Assembly: GCF_947179165.1 (NCBI RefSeq)
Contig: NC_077245.1
Span: 52,620,286 to 52,684,285, forward strand
From: Solanum dulcamara
Taxonomy: Eukaryota; Streptophyta; Magnoliopsida; Solanales; Solanaceae
Length of the DNA stretch: 64,000 nucleotides
Direction of reading: 5' to 3'
Positions 23,271 through 34,600 of this stretch are shown here, piece by piece; positions within the stretch are counted from its first letter, which is position 1, and every line of letters starts with the position of its first letter. Position numbers and translations under genes: made by a program. A model generated the notes under the pieces. The model searched no databases. It was not told the origin of the DNA and saw only the letters and a program-made list of their open reading frames with translations.

Positions 23271-23520
23271 AGTAACATGACACATGACTTCCAGGAGAGA
23301 ATGGTTCCATCAATTTAATCCTATCTTAGGAGGGTCTGTGTTCATGGGAAACGATCATGCTTTGGATGTTATTGGTATTGGGTCTATCAAAATAAAAATG
23401 TATGATGGCACGGTACGTACCATCTAAGAGGTATGACATATAAAAGACTTGAAGAAAAATCTATTGTCTTTAGAATAACTAAATGATAATGGATGTTCAT
23501 ATAAGACTCATAGTGGAGTC
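23245..23520 (+). pseudogene. Copia protease
   Basis: The catalytic loop near 23262 reads IIETGVT where copia proteases have D(S/T)GA: the catalytic Asp is Glu and the following Ala is Val. In-frame stops fall at 23278-23280, 23425-23427, 23434-23436 and 23476-23478. The frame is the same as the second gag piece and the following integrase, so the original gag-pol was a single frame, as expected for Tnt1-like elements. Inactive. Confidence 0.82.
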
Positions 23521-24500
23521 ATGAGAATATCCAAAGGAACGCTTGTAGTGATGAAAGCGGAAAAACTTACTACAAACCTATATGTGCTTAAAGGTGAAAC
23601 ACACCAAGAAAGAGAAGCATCAACCGCGTCAGCAAGTTTATTTGAAGAATCAATGATGATATGGCATCGTAAACTTGGCCATATGTCGGAACGAGGTTTG
23701 AAGATTCTTGCTGAGCAAAAACTTCTTCCAGGGCTCAAAAAGGTTTCACTACCCTTTTGTGAGCATTGTGTTACCAGTAAGCAGAATAGACTAAAGTTTA
23801 GCAGTTCCTCTGCTAAAAGCAAGAAAATATTAGATCTGGTCCACTCTGAGGTTTGGCAAGCATCGGTGGAGTCCCTAAAAGGAGCAAAATATTTTATATC
23901 ATTCATCGATAATTACTCCAGGAGAAGTTGGGTGTATCCATCAAGAGAAAGGCATATGTTTTTCCAGTTTTCAAAGAATTCAAATCGCGGGTGGAACTTG
24001 AATCTAAGAAAAAGATCAAGTGTTTGAGGACAAATAATAGAGGAGAATATACTGGTGATGAATTTAATAACTTCTGTAAACAAGAAGGTATTAAATGGCA
24101 GTTCATGGTGGCATATACTCCACAACAAAATAGAGTAGCAGAGCGGATGAACAGAATCTTATTGGAACAGACAAGATCTATGTTGGCAACTACAGGGTTG
24201 GAAAAACTATTCTGGGCAGAAGCAATCAAAACTATCTGTTATGTGATCAATCGGTCATCATCAACCATAATTGATCTGAAAATGCCAATGGAGATGTGGA
24301 TAGGAAAACCAGCTGATTATTCTCGCTTATATATGTTCGAAAGTCTTACTTATGTTATGTACAACACCCAAGAAAAATTGAAGTTGGATCCAAAGTTCAG
24401 GGAATGCATTTTCTTAGGGTATACTGATAGAGTCAAGGGGTATCGCTTGTGGGATCCCATAGCCCACAAGGTGGTAATCAGCAGGGATATTGTATTTGTT
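23521..24500 (+). pseudogene. Copia integrase with two of three catalytic acids lost
   Basis: Catalyses strand transfer in intact relatives. GAG-pre-integrase and the HHCC finger (WHRKLGH ... CEHC) are intact at about 23660-23770. The first catalytic Asp sits in the usual SDVW context but reads SEVW near 23850 (Asp to Glu). The second, normally TDNGGE, reads TNNRGE near 24035 (Asp to Asn). The final Glu (NRVAERMNR) near 24145 is kept. A 1-bp frameshift at about 23938-23945 shifts the frame into the long open stretch that runs on into RT. The C-terminal GKE/GYxxR-type part continues to about 24500. Confidence 0.87.
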
Positions 24501-25550
24501 GAAAATAAGATACAAGCAAAAGAAGGTAGCACTTCAAAAGAAAAATCAGAGACTACTATAGTTGAAGTTGAAGAAATAGAAGAAGTTCTAGTTTCTTCTG
24601 AAGCAGCACCAGAGCACAAAGAACAAGAGCAAGCTGAGATCGAAACTCCACAAGTTCGACGGTCAACTAGGGAGAGAAGAGAACCAGCTTGGCACTCAGA
24701 TTATTCTATGGAGAGTAATATTGCATACTGTCTACTAACAGAAGATGGAGAGCCTTCAACTTTTCACAAGGCTATGAAAGGACAAGAATCATCTCTGTGG
24801 GTGGAAGCAATGCAAGAAGAAATTGAAGCTCTTCATAAAAATAAGACATGGGATCTTGTTCAATTACCACAAGGAAGGAAGGCCATTGGAAACAAATGGG
24901 TCTATAAGATCAAATGCAATGGTAATGATCAAGTGGAGAAGTATCGTGCAAGATTGGTGGTGAAAGGATTCGCTCAGAAAGAAGGTATAGACTTTAATGA
25001 GATATTTTCTTCGGTGGTTCGACTCACAACAATTCGAGTGGTCCTAGCGATGTGTGCTACATTTAACTTGTACTTGGAGCAGTTAGATGTCAAAACTGCA
25101 TTTCTTCATGGAAAGCTTGAAGAAGAAATTTACATGCTCCAACTAGAAGGTTTTGAAGAACAGGGAAAAGAGAACTTGGTTTGCAGGTTGAAAAAATCTC
25201 TATATGTCCTCAAACAGGTGCCGAGGTGTTGGTATAAGAGATTTGATTCCTTTATTATAAGCCTTGGATACAACAGACATAGTTTAGATCCTTGTGTTTA
25301 TTACAAGAGATTTGGTGATGAAAATTTTATTATTTTGCTGTTGTATGTTGACGACATATTGGTAGCAGGCCCCAACAAAGATCGTCTTACAAATTTAAAG
25401 GTACAATTGGCTAGGGAGTTTGAAATGAAGGACTTGAGACCAGAAAACAAGATTCTAGGGATGCAAATTCACCGAGACAGAAATAATAGGAAGATTTGGC
25501 TTTCTCAAAAGAACTACTTGAAGAAAATCTTGAGACTCTTCAAGATGTAA
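24500..25550 (+). pseudogene. Copia reverse transcriptase (long open block)
   Basis: Part of the longest open frame in the window (540 codons, 23928-25550). It has an acidic linker with RRSTRERREPAW near 24660, then RT: MQEEIEALHKNKTWDLV, LVVKGFAQKEGIDF, QLDVKTAFLHGKL, then SLYVLKQVPRCWY (family GLKQAPRQWY). The catalytic motif YVDDIL is at about 25346-25363 with both Asp kept. The frame ends with TAA at 25548-25550 inside the thumb region; further in-frame stops follow near 25621 and 25645 before RNase H. Survival of this block most likely reflects chance, since flanking domains are dead. Confidence 0.9.
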
Positions 25551-25639
25551 GACTGTAAGTCAATTTCTACCCCACTTCCTATTAATTTCAAGTTATCCTC
25601 AAGTATGAGTTCTAGCAATTAAGTAGAGAGAATGGAGAT

Positions 25640-26310
25640 GTCTTGAGTATCGTATGCATCAGCAGTGAGAAGTTTAATGTTCGCCATGGTATGTACAAGA
25701 CCTGACATTGCACAAACAGTGGGAGTGGTTAGTCGATACATGGCTAATCCTGGTAGAGAGCATTGGAATATTGTTAAGAGGATCCTAAGATATATCAAGG
25801 GTACCTCAGATGTTACAATATATTATGAAGGATCAAACTTTACTGTTAAAGGTTATGTTGATTCAGATTATGCAGGTGATCTTGATAAAAGTAAGTCCAC
25901 CATAGGTTATATGTTAATCTTGCTGGAGGAGCTATAAGCTGGGTTTCAAAACTGCAATCTATCATGGTTACATCTACGACAGAAGCAGAATATGTAGCAG
26001 CTACACAAGCTAGCAAAGAGGCAATATGGATGCAGATGTTATTGGAGGAGCTCAGACACAAATAAGAGAAGGTTGTTCTATTTTATGACAGTCAAAGCGC
26101 TTTGCATCTTGCAAAGAATCCGACATTTCATTCAAGGACAAAGCACATACGAGTTCAGTATCACTTTGTTCATGAGAAGGTGGAAGAAGGCAGTGTGGAT
26201 ATTTAGAAAATTTACACTGATGACAACTTAGCAGATATGTTTACGAAGCCGATCAACAGGAACAAGTTCATATGGTGTCGATCTTCTATTGGCCTAGCAG
26301 AAATATAACA
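25640..26310 (+). pseudogene. Copia RNase H
   Basis: Same frame as RT at first (25665-25937): TRPDIAQ, YIKGTSDV, then YVDSDYAGD with the first acid near 25858. A 1-bp frameshift near 25915 follows; the next frame carries SWVSKLQS, the TEAEYVA Glu near 25985 and, after a stop near 26061, FYDSQSALHLAKNP (Asp) and TKHIRVQYHFVHE. Stops at about 26061 and 26204. The tail TDDNLADMFTKPI near 26215-26255 is the usual end of copia pol, about 85 bp before the 3' LTR. Confidence 0.87.
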
Positions 26311-26426
26311 TTGCAGTAATTGGATAGAAAGAATGGTGTGAAGAATTAATTAATTCTCAATTAAATCTTCAAGTGAGAGAATGCGAAAAGAAAAGTCAAA
26401 AGAAGTAGGCACAAAAGCAATGAAAA

Positions 26427-26504
26427 GTAATGCTGCCTTTTGAAAAGAGAAAACGCGTAGGAAAAGTAATGTTGCCTTTTGAAAAGAGAAAACACGTAGG
26501 AAAA
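26427..26504 (+). repeat. 39-bp U3 tandem repeat (two copies)
   Basis: Units at 26427-26465 and 26466-26504 differ at two positions (GCTGCC/GTTGCC and CGCGTAGG/CACGTAGG). Each carries a G-AAAAGAGAAAA-type purine block followed by an ACGCGT/ACACGT core. Tandem U3 boxes just upstream of the TATA box are the enhancer arrangement known in Tnt1-type elements; the enhancer role here is inference. Confidence 0.75.
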
Positions 26505-26552
26505 ATTTGTTGACAAATATTAACACGTAAAATTTTACGCGTTTTCTTTTCC

Positions 26553-26560
26553 TATAAATA
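26553..26560 (+). promoter_or_regulatory. TATA box of the copia 3' LTR
   Basis: TATAAATA within TTCCTATAAATAGAGGG, about 50 bp downstream of the tandem repeats. It is the only promoter-like box for this element, because the 5' LTR lost the equivalent region. Transcription from here would read rightward out of the element. Confidence 0.7.
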
Positions 26561-26878
26561 GAGGGCCTCTTGCCCTCATTTAGATCATCTCAGAAAGAGA
26601 GAGTAAGAATACAAAGAGAGTTATACACCAAGATAAATATTATAGTCTTGAGTGTCCTCTTTAGTAGTTGTTTCTTTTACAAGAGAGAAGTGTTAATTGT
26701 TGTTTTCTCCTTGTATTTGAGAGCAGTGTACTCCATATATAAATAGTGATATCCTTCTACCCCATGGTTTTTTCCTTTTATCTGTTAGAGGGGTTTCTAC
26801 GTAAAATTCTCGTGTCCAATTTATTTTCATATTAATTATCATATCAAACTTTAGTCGTGGTGCTTCCTTCCCCCAACA

Positions 26879-29283
26879 AATAAATCCAATGAGGGGCCTC
26901 GTGTGAGTTTTCTTACTCAGCTCGTTATTTGGCATAACAAAAAATGTTAGCTCAAAGTTGAGCCTCATTTTACTATAGTCTATTGAGATTTGTTTGATTA
27001 TGTCATTTTCATTCGTTTTATCTTTGTTTCATTCATCTTTTTTTTAATTACATGTGTGTGAGAACTGACATGACAATGGAACGGTACTAGGAACATGTTG
27101 AGGAATATATTGAATTATAATTTCAATAGAGCTATTCTATTACTGTTGTTTTTTATGATGCAGATTTATGTATCAAAGTTGAAGACGATGTAACTATAAA
27201 TGTACATAAATGCAACCTTTATGAATTTTAAATACCATGTGTCCATTGATACAAGTAAGCTGTCTATTCCTACATTATTAGCTTGTATGTATTCAAACTT
27301 CAAGAACACTGACAACTACTCTAGACATTGTTTAAAATTTGGTATCTATTAATTGCATGAACTATGTCTTTAATAAGCATGGCATTCCCAAAATTTTAAA
27401 AGTAGGATGTTACTTGGGTATCATGACAATTATACATTTACTTACAAAAGAAACATATATTTTACTTCTGAACATCAGGAAAGACTACGCATCCTATTGC
27501 GATGCAACCATATAGTGAAAAAAGGTTGAAAATATCATATAAAGGATTGTTCAAAGATTTGGTTATTTTGTGAACTTGATTAATGTGAAGTGCTCAACTT
27601 GATCTTACTAGAGACGTTTATTGATAAACATAAGACTTCTGTATTCTCATACTCTTTATTTTACGTATACCTGATTTTCATAATTGACGCCTTCCTACTA
27701 CATTAGAGTATTAACCATAATGACATTTATTTTAGGTCAAATAAATAGAAATAAAATTGTGTAATGTAGCACTTTAAGTGGAATGTTGTGATTTGGCTGC
27801 ACGAGTCTCTCATAAAATACATAAAAACATATGTAGAATCACCTGTCGACATTTAACAGTTGTTGAACATTTATAGTAACTCTTTCTCTTAGTAGAATAG
27901 TTTTGTTACATTGAACTTTTTCCCTGTTGAAAATTTAGGAGGAGAAGAGCTGATAACTTTCAAGATTGTATCATCCTGTTGCTTTCAAAAGGTCGGAATT
28001 GGTGAAAACACTTCGCTTAAGATTTGTTCTCATATAATAAACACTCGTCAAACTGAATATCTACTCTTTGAGCATATAACAAAATCATGAATATTATATA
28101 TGGGATTTGCCTCTTTAGTTCTATTTCACTGACTTATAGAGCATCAAATATAAGGTCCAAAAGAAAAAACAAAAAAAAGTGTGGACTTTGTAATTAATAG
28201 AATCAATTTTTCCTTGATGTAGTGATGTATTAAGCAATTTTTTTCTTGCTCTTAAGAAAGTTATTGTCAATTTGCCTCTTCCTCCTCGCTCCTCTGTATT
28301 GTCTGTAGTTTTCTATTAAGTTGTTATGTTCTATTAGCCAATCAGGTAATTCAAATTCTTGAACCACTATATTATTTTTTTGAGAAAGGTTTAACTTCCT
28401 TGAATCACTATATGATGTTGGTTCTTTTTCACTTTTTCCTTTAATTGGCAATGGTAAATTACTTTACTACTACAGGTATATTTTCATTTGTGTTAATTTA
28501 AATATTTTCTTTATGGAATATTTAAAAGACAGCTTAATTCTTTGAATTCTGTAAGTTAAATTATACACTAATGTCATAATTTTAATTACTGGGCTTGGAG
28601 TTTCTATGGTTGTGAATGAGCCGAGGGCTTTGGATAGATGAACTAGAAAACCTCTTTCTGTATAATATGTCAAAACAAATTCACTATTTTTATTTGTATT
28701 TCAGTTATATTAACTGATATATATCGAGCTCATAAAGTTGTACATTCTTTAAGTGTAATTGAGTGAGATGCAGTTGATGTGGGCTTCATGTAGAGAGCGG
28801 GATTACATAACTTGGCCATATCACAAGACCAAGTGTTACGTAGAGGATCAAGCTCTTATGTGCGTATAAAAAAGTTAAAATTTGGTATGTGCAAGCTTAT
28901 GACTGCATATACGAATGAGACACGGGACATTGTTCAAGTGACAAACAAAGAATTATTTCTGTTTCCCCTCAAAGACAATAGCCAGAAGATGAGTTGATGG
29001 AATGTGTTCATATTTAAGCCATTATGATTTTTGTACATATTTCTCTGCATCTGGTTATCTAATACAATTTGAAACTTCTAAGTCATTCTTAATGTACAAT
29101 TTAAATTTTATGAATCATATTATCATGTATATATTGCTTTCGGTTAATGTCACTGTTAGTCTTCCCAATTAAATTTATTCTATTACCTTTATATATGTGT
29201 GTTATATTGTTACCATGAATTGAAACTTGTCCCTTTGAAACAAACAAACTACTGTCAAAGAAAGCAAAAAGTCAAGTCTATCA
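26879..29283. other. AT-rich spacer, possibly Helitron body
   Basis: About 2.4 kb without a recognisable gene. The base composition is AT-rich and even, unlike the LTR sequence around it. Short open frames (28230-28451 minus, basic C-terminus; 28812-28997 plus) have no domain I recognise, and I do not annotate them as genes. A Helitron-like 3' end at 29284-29315 suggests that at least the right part is the body of a non-autonomous Helitron. No 5' TC terminus could be placed. Confidence 0.4.
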
Positions 29284-29316
29284 GCCTATGCCTAGCACGG
29301 GCACCACTCATCTAGT
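29284..29316 (+). mobile_element. Helitron-like 3' terminus
   Basis: GCCTATGC-CTA-GCACGGGC (29284-29302) can form an 8-bp stem with a 3-nt loop, one A.C mismatch and one G.U pair. Nine bases later comes CTAG followed by T (29312-29316). A GC-rich hairpin about 10 nt before CTRR, inserted before T, is the defining Helitron 3' end (established). No Rep/helicase frame is present, so it would be non-autonomous. The 5' end was not found. Confidence 0.55.
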
Positions 29317-29837
29317 ATCTATAATAGGAGTAACTGTTGCAACCTAAAATCATTAGGTGATGAACGCCCCTCCACTAGACATGTGGAAGTAGGGGTGTCA
29401 GCCCCTTCTATTTTTTTTAACTATTTCGCCACCTATATACTTGGGTATTGCATGAGTTCGGTGTAAAACATATATAACTTTTTGAATATATCACAATTGA
29501 TAAAAAAAAAAAAATATTCTCAATGAAGCATATCTCATATAATAGTAATTTATTGAAATAACTAGTCTAATATTTACATTAAAAAAATCAACAAATTACT
29601 AAAATCGTATAAAAATAAAACATGCATACATATATTGTAACCATATAATTTTTCATAAATATTTGAGATATTATTTTTGGAAGAAAATATATTTTTATCA
29701 AAACTTTAATTTAAAATCGATATTTTCTAAATTGATGTTACCGAATCACGCTTGAGTTATAATGAAATTCTCAAATTTATGCTCGTATGCCCTTGGCGTG
29801 AAAGAAAAGACAATCATAAATATCTGAGGTGTTACAC
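29317..29837. other. AT-rich unassigned stretch
   Basis: Very AT-rich, with an A13 run near 29502-29514 and many ATAT words; no coding or structural signal recognised. It ends abruptly at TGTTACACC (about 29829-29837), where the RNase H of E6 is cut off in mid-domain. Confidence 0.4.
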
Positions 29838-29990
29838 CATAGTCCTTCAGAAGCTCAATCCACCTACGCTGCCTCGAATTGAGGACTTTTTGACTCAAAA
29901 TATATTGAAGATTTCGTTGATCTGTGAAGATCACACATTGAGCTCCATACAAGTAAGGCCTCCAAATTAATCGTGAAAATTACCACCACC
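29838..29990 (-). pseudogene. E6 RNase H, truncated
   Basis: Minus-strand translation gives CVIFTDQRNLQYI and SRQRRWIELLKDYG, then stops matching the family at 29838, where YHPGKANVVAD would follow. The FTD Asp is kept. The open frame continuing to 29746 after the break is unrelated sequence. Confidence 0.75.
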
Positions 29991-31180
29991 CACTCCAAAT
30001 CATGAGTAGGTTAGTTTCACTCGTGCACCTTAAGTTGCAACAATGCATATGCTATGACACGTACCTACAGCACTAGAACACAATCCAAACTAATGTTGGA
30101 TCCATCACAATACACCATATACCCCTCTCCCTAAACTGAAAGAGTTAAAATAGAAGTTGTGGTAAGGAACTCCTTAAGCTTTAGAAAGCTTGCCTCACAC
30201 TCATTCATTGGATCACTCGAAAGGAACATCCAATCTAGTTAGCCTAGTCAATGGAATTCCTTTAGAAGAAAAGCCCCCAATGAACCGTCTATAGTAGCCT
30301 ACCAACCCAGCAAAACTCCAAATCTCTGAAAACTTGGGTAGGCCTAGCCCGATCATGAACTGCCTCAATCTTTGTTGGGTCTACCATAATCTTGTCCTTA
30401 AACACTACATGCCCTAGGAATGCTATAGGATCAATCAATAACTTGCACTTTGAGAACTTGGCATAAATCTGATGATCTCTCAAAGTCTAGAGCACAATCC
30501 ACAAATGTTGCTCGTGTTTCTCCCTAGTCCTTGAGTAAACAAGAATATAATCTATGAACACAATGACAAATGAGTCTATATAAGGCCTAAAAACATGCAT
30601 TATCAAGTTCATGAACAATGTTGGGACATTAGTCAACACTAAAGACATCAATAGGAACTCATAATGGCTATAACGAGTCCTAAAAAGATGTCTTAGGGAT
30701 GTCCTCCTCCATAACCCTCAGCTGATGGTAGCCAGATCTCAAGTCAATCTTAGAAAACAACAAGGCATCTTGAAAGTGATAAAATAAGTCAACGATACAA
30801 GAGATAGGGTACTTGTTCTTCACTTTCGCCCTACTCAGCTTCTTGTAACTTATACACTTACACATAGAACCATCTTTATTCTTCACAAATAGAATAGGGA
30901 CACCCCAAGGTGAGACACTCATTCTACTGAAGCCCTTGCCCAAAAGATCATGAAGCTGAATATTGACATTTTTTAGCTTAGTAAGTACCATATAGTAGGG
31001 TGGAATAGAAATAGGATGGGTTCTCAAGTCAAGATCAATAGCAAAATCAATATCACTCTCTGGAAGAAGTCCAAGTAGGTCGGTCTGAAAGAAATTTGTG
31101 AACTCACATATAATAGGAACAAAAAACATTGTAGGGCCCTCCTTAATAACATAACAAACATAAGACAAACAATCTAAGCA
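29990..31180 (-). pseudogene. E6 reverse transcriptase
   Basis: The longest E6 piece (30680-31168, 162 codons) holds the entry region LLPESDIDFAIDL, SIPPYYM, LLGKGFSRMSVSPWGVPILFV, then KYPISCIVDLF and [15 protein letters not shown] (catalytic Asp in KIDL kept). The active-site motif near 30548-30570 reads FIDYIL: the second Asp of FIDD is Tyr, which abolishes the two-metal site. A further piece (30289-30483) has AKFSKCKL and FLGHVVF. Frameshifts near 30680 and 30490. Confidence 0.82.
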
Positions 31181-31620
31181 CCCGATGGATACTAATCTCT
31201 AAGTTCGAACATAAGAAATAATACCCGTTAGCGTGTGAATAAAAGAGCTCTACCACACAAATGGAGGCATGACTAAGCTAATGTTCTTAATAATGAAATC
31301 CAAGACCGCATGGTAGGAGGATAACTAGTCCATACATAGAATAACATCAGAATCAAGCATATTCAATACAATATGGTCAACCCGAGTGTCACATCCCTAG
31401 ATAGTCACCAACTATGATATATACACTTAATCCACCATTGAAGACTCACCCACGGGGGTCGAAACACATAATGACATTGATAGGATCTCAGAAAAAAACT
31501 CAATTAGGAAACATAATAACTAGATACATAAGAATATGTAGAACTTCGGTCAAATAAAGCTAAGGTGGGATGATGGCCTATAAGAGTCGTACTTGTGATG
31601 ATAGTGTTTGATGACTTAGC
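31180..31620 (-). pseudogene. E6 protease
   Basis: Degenerate. The catalytic loop near 31535-31555 reads FDRSSTYSYV (DxGS with Gly replaced), followed by a TAA near 31515. STPVGES-like sequence lies near 31440-31470. The piece toward RT (31190-31400) keeps only short family words. Confidence 0.65.
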
Positions 31621-34600
31621 CTCCACCCTCAGTGGAGCTACATAAAGATAGCTATGTCTACCTCTGAACTGAGCATTTTCTCTACCTCCTAACCTACCTC
31701 GCGGGGTCCTTCTATAGCCCTATGGTGATGAACTCTGCGTTCCTGACCCTAGGAAACGACCTCTAGCCAGAGGTGCTATTGCTTAAACTAACTGAGCTGC
31801 CTGTAGACTAGGCAAAATCATCCCACACCGGGGATACTCTCTGTACTAGTGGCCATGATCACCATAATCATAACAACCCTAAGAAGCATTACCCTGAGAT
31901 TATCAACCACCACCGCTTAAAGACCCAAATGTGAGCCTCTCAAACTCTTACATGTATCCAAACCACCTCGACTATACTTCTCACCCTCTAAGGTCTAGAC
32001 CGCCGCCTGAACAGGCTATCTAGACTGACTGTAAGACCCCATACTATTCTAGATTAGATTAATTTTGAGAACTTAGAGAAAAGTTGAGAAAAAAAGTGAA
32101 CTTTCAGTGGTCTACTATCCATTCTACGTCTCATAGAAGCTTTTACAAGCCATTGGTAAGGACTCGCAGAACCCCTCAACACTCAGCCCATTCATAGTGC
32201 CAAAACCCTCTTCTACCCTTAGGAGTCACCAAATCTTGAAAGATCCATAGTAGACCCTCATAGGTTCAAGTGCACAATTCCAATAGCTATTGGAATTATC
32301 ACCAAGACCCAACGATCACCGTCTACAACCCATCTAGGGGTCTATGAACTATAAAGAGGGATTTGTAGACCCTAATCCCAAATTCTCAGGCAAGTCTACG
32401 AGAGGGTCCTTATGACCTATCCCAAGGTCTACGACTTGTAGAAGGTGGTCGTAGACCCCTTGAGCAATTTCCAAAATGTCCTTTTTTGACCATGGTTTCT
32501 ATGATCGACCTTCTATGATGCATAGAAGAGTCTATAGGAGGTCAGAACCTAATTGTAATGGTTAGTTTGGCATTTTTTTCATTTTTCCATCTAAACCCAA
32601 GCCATTTTGGAACTAAAATTAGCCTCTTATCAATACACAATGGGGTTTTTCTATCATTAACACTTCAAAAATTTTGAGAGAAAGAATTAGAGAGAAGAAG
32701 AAGAGCTTGATTTGAAGAGTTTCAATCAAGATCATCAAATTTCACTTAGATAATCTTCGTTCTAGGTATGTAAGTCTATCATAACATTGAACTTAGTTCG
32801 TCTCGTGCCCTACATCATCATACAGTCAAGTTGAGATTTTAGCTTGAGTAAAGTGAATTATTGAGTTATCTATAATGTTTCTTATTGAGTTCTAGTAGAT
32901 ATTTAGTTACACTTTGATGACTTGAGGTTTTTGAGATTATGTATTCATGTTGCATTCACATGAACACTAGTTGAGTTTTGCATTAATTATTTTATGCACT
33001 GTTTTGAGTTAAAGAATGAATGTTTGCATCATTTAATTGAGAAAAGAATTTAAGAACGAGTTGATTTTGACAAGTCTCTTAATTATCATTTTGAGCATGA
33101 TTTGAATTTGAGAAGTCTCTTAATTATTATTTGGAGCATGAGTATAAATATTTTTAAACATCTATTTTTGAGATTGAGTTGAGAAGTTAATTTATGCTTT
33201 TAAATGTATTCCTTGAGTTGAGTATAGAAAAATTTGAACTCCATAAACTACATAGCCAGAGTAAGATAGGATCATACCATTCATTCGTGCCACTCCTCAT
33301 AGTCTAAAAAGAGGACTTTTATTTAATCCAGAGATGAGTTTGTGTCCCTTACCCTGGCAAGGTATTGGATGGTTGTGGCAACAATAGTAGTTCATTGTAT
33401 CATCAAGTAGCTCAACATGATGGTTATCAGTTAGAGAAACTCCTCAAGAGTAAAATAATATATTTTTATACACTGAGTTGCATTTACTTATTCATATCTT
33501 TTAAAGCATTATTTTACATATATGCATACTTTATTTAGTAGTGCTATTTTCAATGTTAAGTTCCTTGAGTTGATTATCTTGAGTAAGTTTCCTTTCAACT
33601 ATTTTACATACCTTACATTCCATGTACTGACTCTATTTGGTGCGTCATCTTTTTATGATACAGACAGAGGTGATAGAGATCCTCAACATGCACGTAATTG
33701 AAGATCAATTTTCTACCCAACTTTGGTGAGACCTCTTTGTATTTAGAGGAGCTCTTGAGTATTTACATTTTAAGTATTTATTTATCAATTTGAGGTAGTT
33801 GTGGGCCTATCCCAATACCTATTTTTGAATCAGTCTTAGTGGCTTCATAGACAAGTCAGACACTATTGCGTTTATTAAGTTTATTCTTCTGAATTCATGT
33901 TTTGAAAACATTTACATTTATTATTTTTAGAGTCTGTCGAGATTTTATTATGAGAAGTGCATTTTAGAAATTGCTTGCCCATCATGAGTACTATTGTTAT
34001 GAGTTAAAGTCTTCTGCTTAGTGAGTTAGTCAGGCCAAGGGTTTGCTTAAGAATAAGTAATGGTTTTTGAGTTTTGATCACACCTAGGGTGTGGAAGCGG
34101 GGTGTGACACTAACCTGATGTTGATGTTGATAGTGCTGTTGATGTCTATCATAAGTGTTTCGACCCCTAGACTAGGAACCAGTGAAGATGCCTTAGTGAC
34201 AAGCCCTCTTGTCGCTACCCCCTTGGTCCTCGCAATGGAGCTACTCCATGTTATGGGCGTGATCAACCACATTTAAGAAAGATTTGCCTACTAAATCTAT
34301 AGACTCGATCTCAATCCATAGTTGCAACCTCAAACTACATATGATGAATGAGCCCTCTTTTGCTCTGTGGGTAGAATCATGGTCGCATAACTGTAGTGCT
34401 CATGGAATCTAGCCTCATACTTTGACAAAGTCATGGATCCCTACTCCAACCTAGGAAACTAATCCTGGAGAGGATACCTAACACTCTTCGGTATAAACCT
34501 AGCAAAAAGGCCTATGAAAACTCAATCTAAGACACTGAAGGTGACCCAACTGGTCTACACTCCATATATTAATGCCACCAATGCCTGACTGGTCCATGAA

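Larger units (their letters stand above)
22004..26878 (+). mobile_element. Ty1/copia element, Tork/Tnt1-like
   Basis: Plus-strand element: truncated 5' LTR (22004-22193), PBS, gag, protease, integrase, RT, RNase H, 3' LTR (26337-26878). Protease-integrase-RT order and the RT motif YVDDIL identify Ty1/copia; the gag and integrase wording resembles the Tork clade that includes tobacco Tnt1 (family knowledge, no search done). The two LTRs share about 190 bp with 11 mismatches by my hand count, mostly transitions, so the insertion is not recent. The coding frame has at least three frameshifts and about ten stops. Confidence 0.9.
26337..26878 (+). repeat. Copia 3' LTR (542 bp)
   Basis: TGTGAAGAATT at 26337, after the purine-rich AGAAAGAATGG polypurine tract (26326-26336), to CCCCAACA at 26878. 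It contains a 39-bp tandem repeat, a TATA box, and the R-U5 part shared with the 5' fragment. No matching target duplication can be tested because the 5' LTR start is gone. Confidence 0.88.

Noticed and set aside
23508..23906. 132-codon minus-strand frame
   Set aside because: Antisense of the copia GAG-pre-integrase/integrase region.
23903..24229. 108-codon minus-strand frame
   Set aside because: Antisense shadow of the copia integrase; no domain of its own.
28230..28997. Small frames in the AT-rich spacer, considered as captured gene fragments
   Set aside because: Nothing recognisable by eye; kept only as a search suggestion under the Helitron finding.
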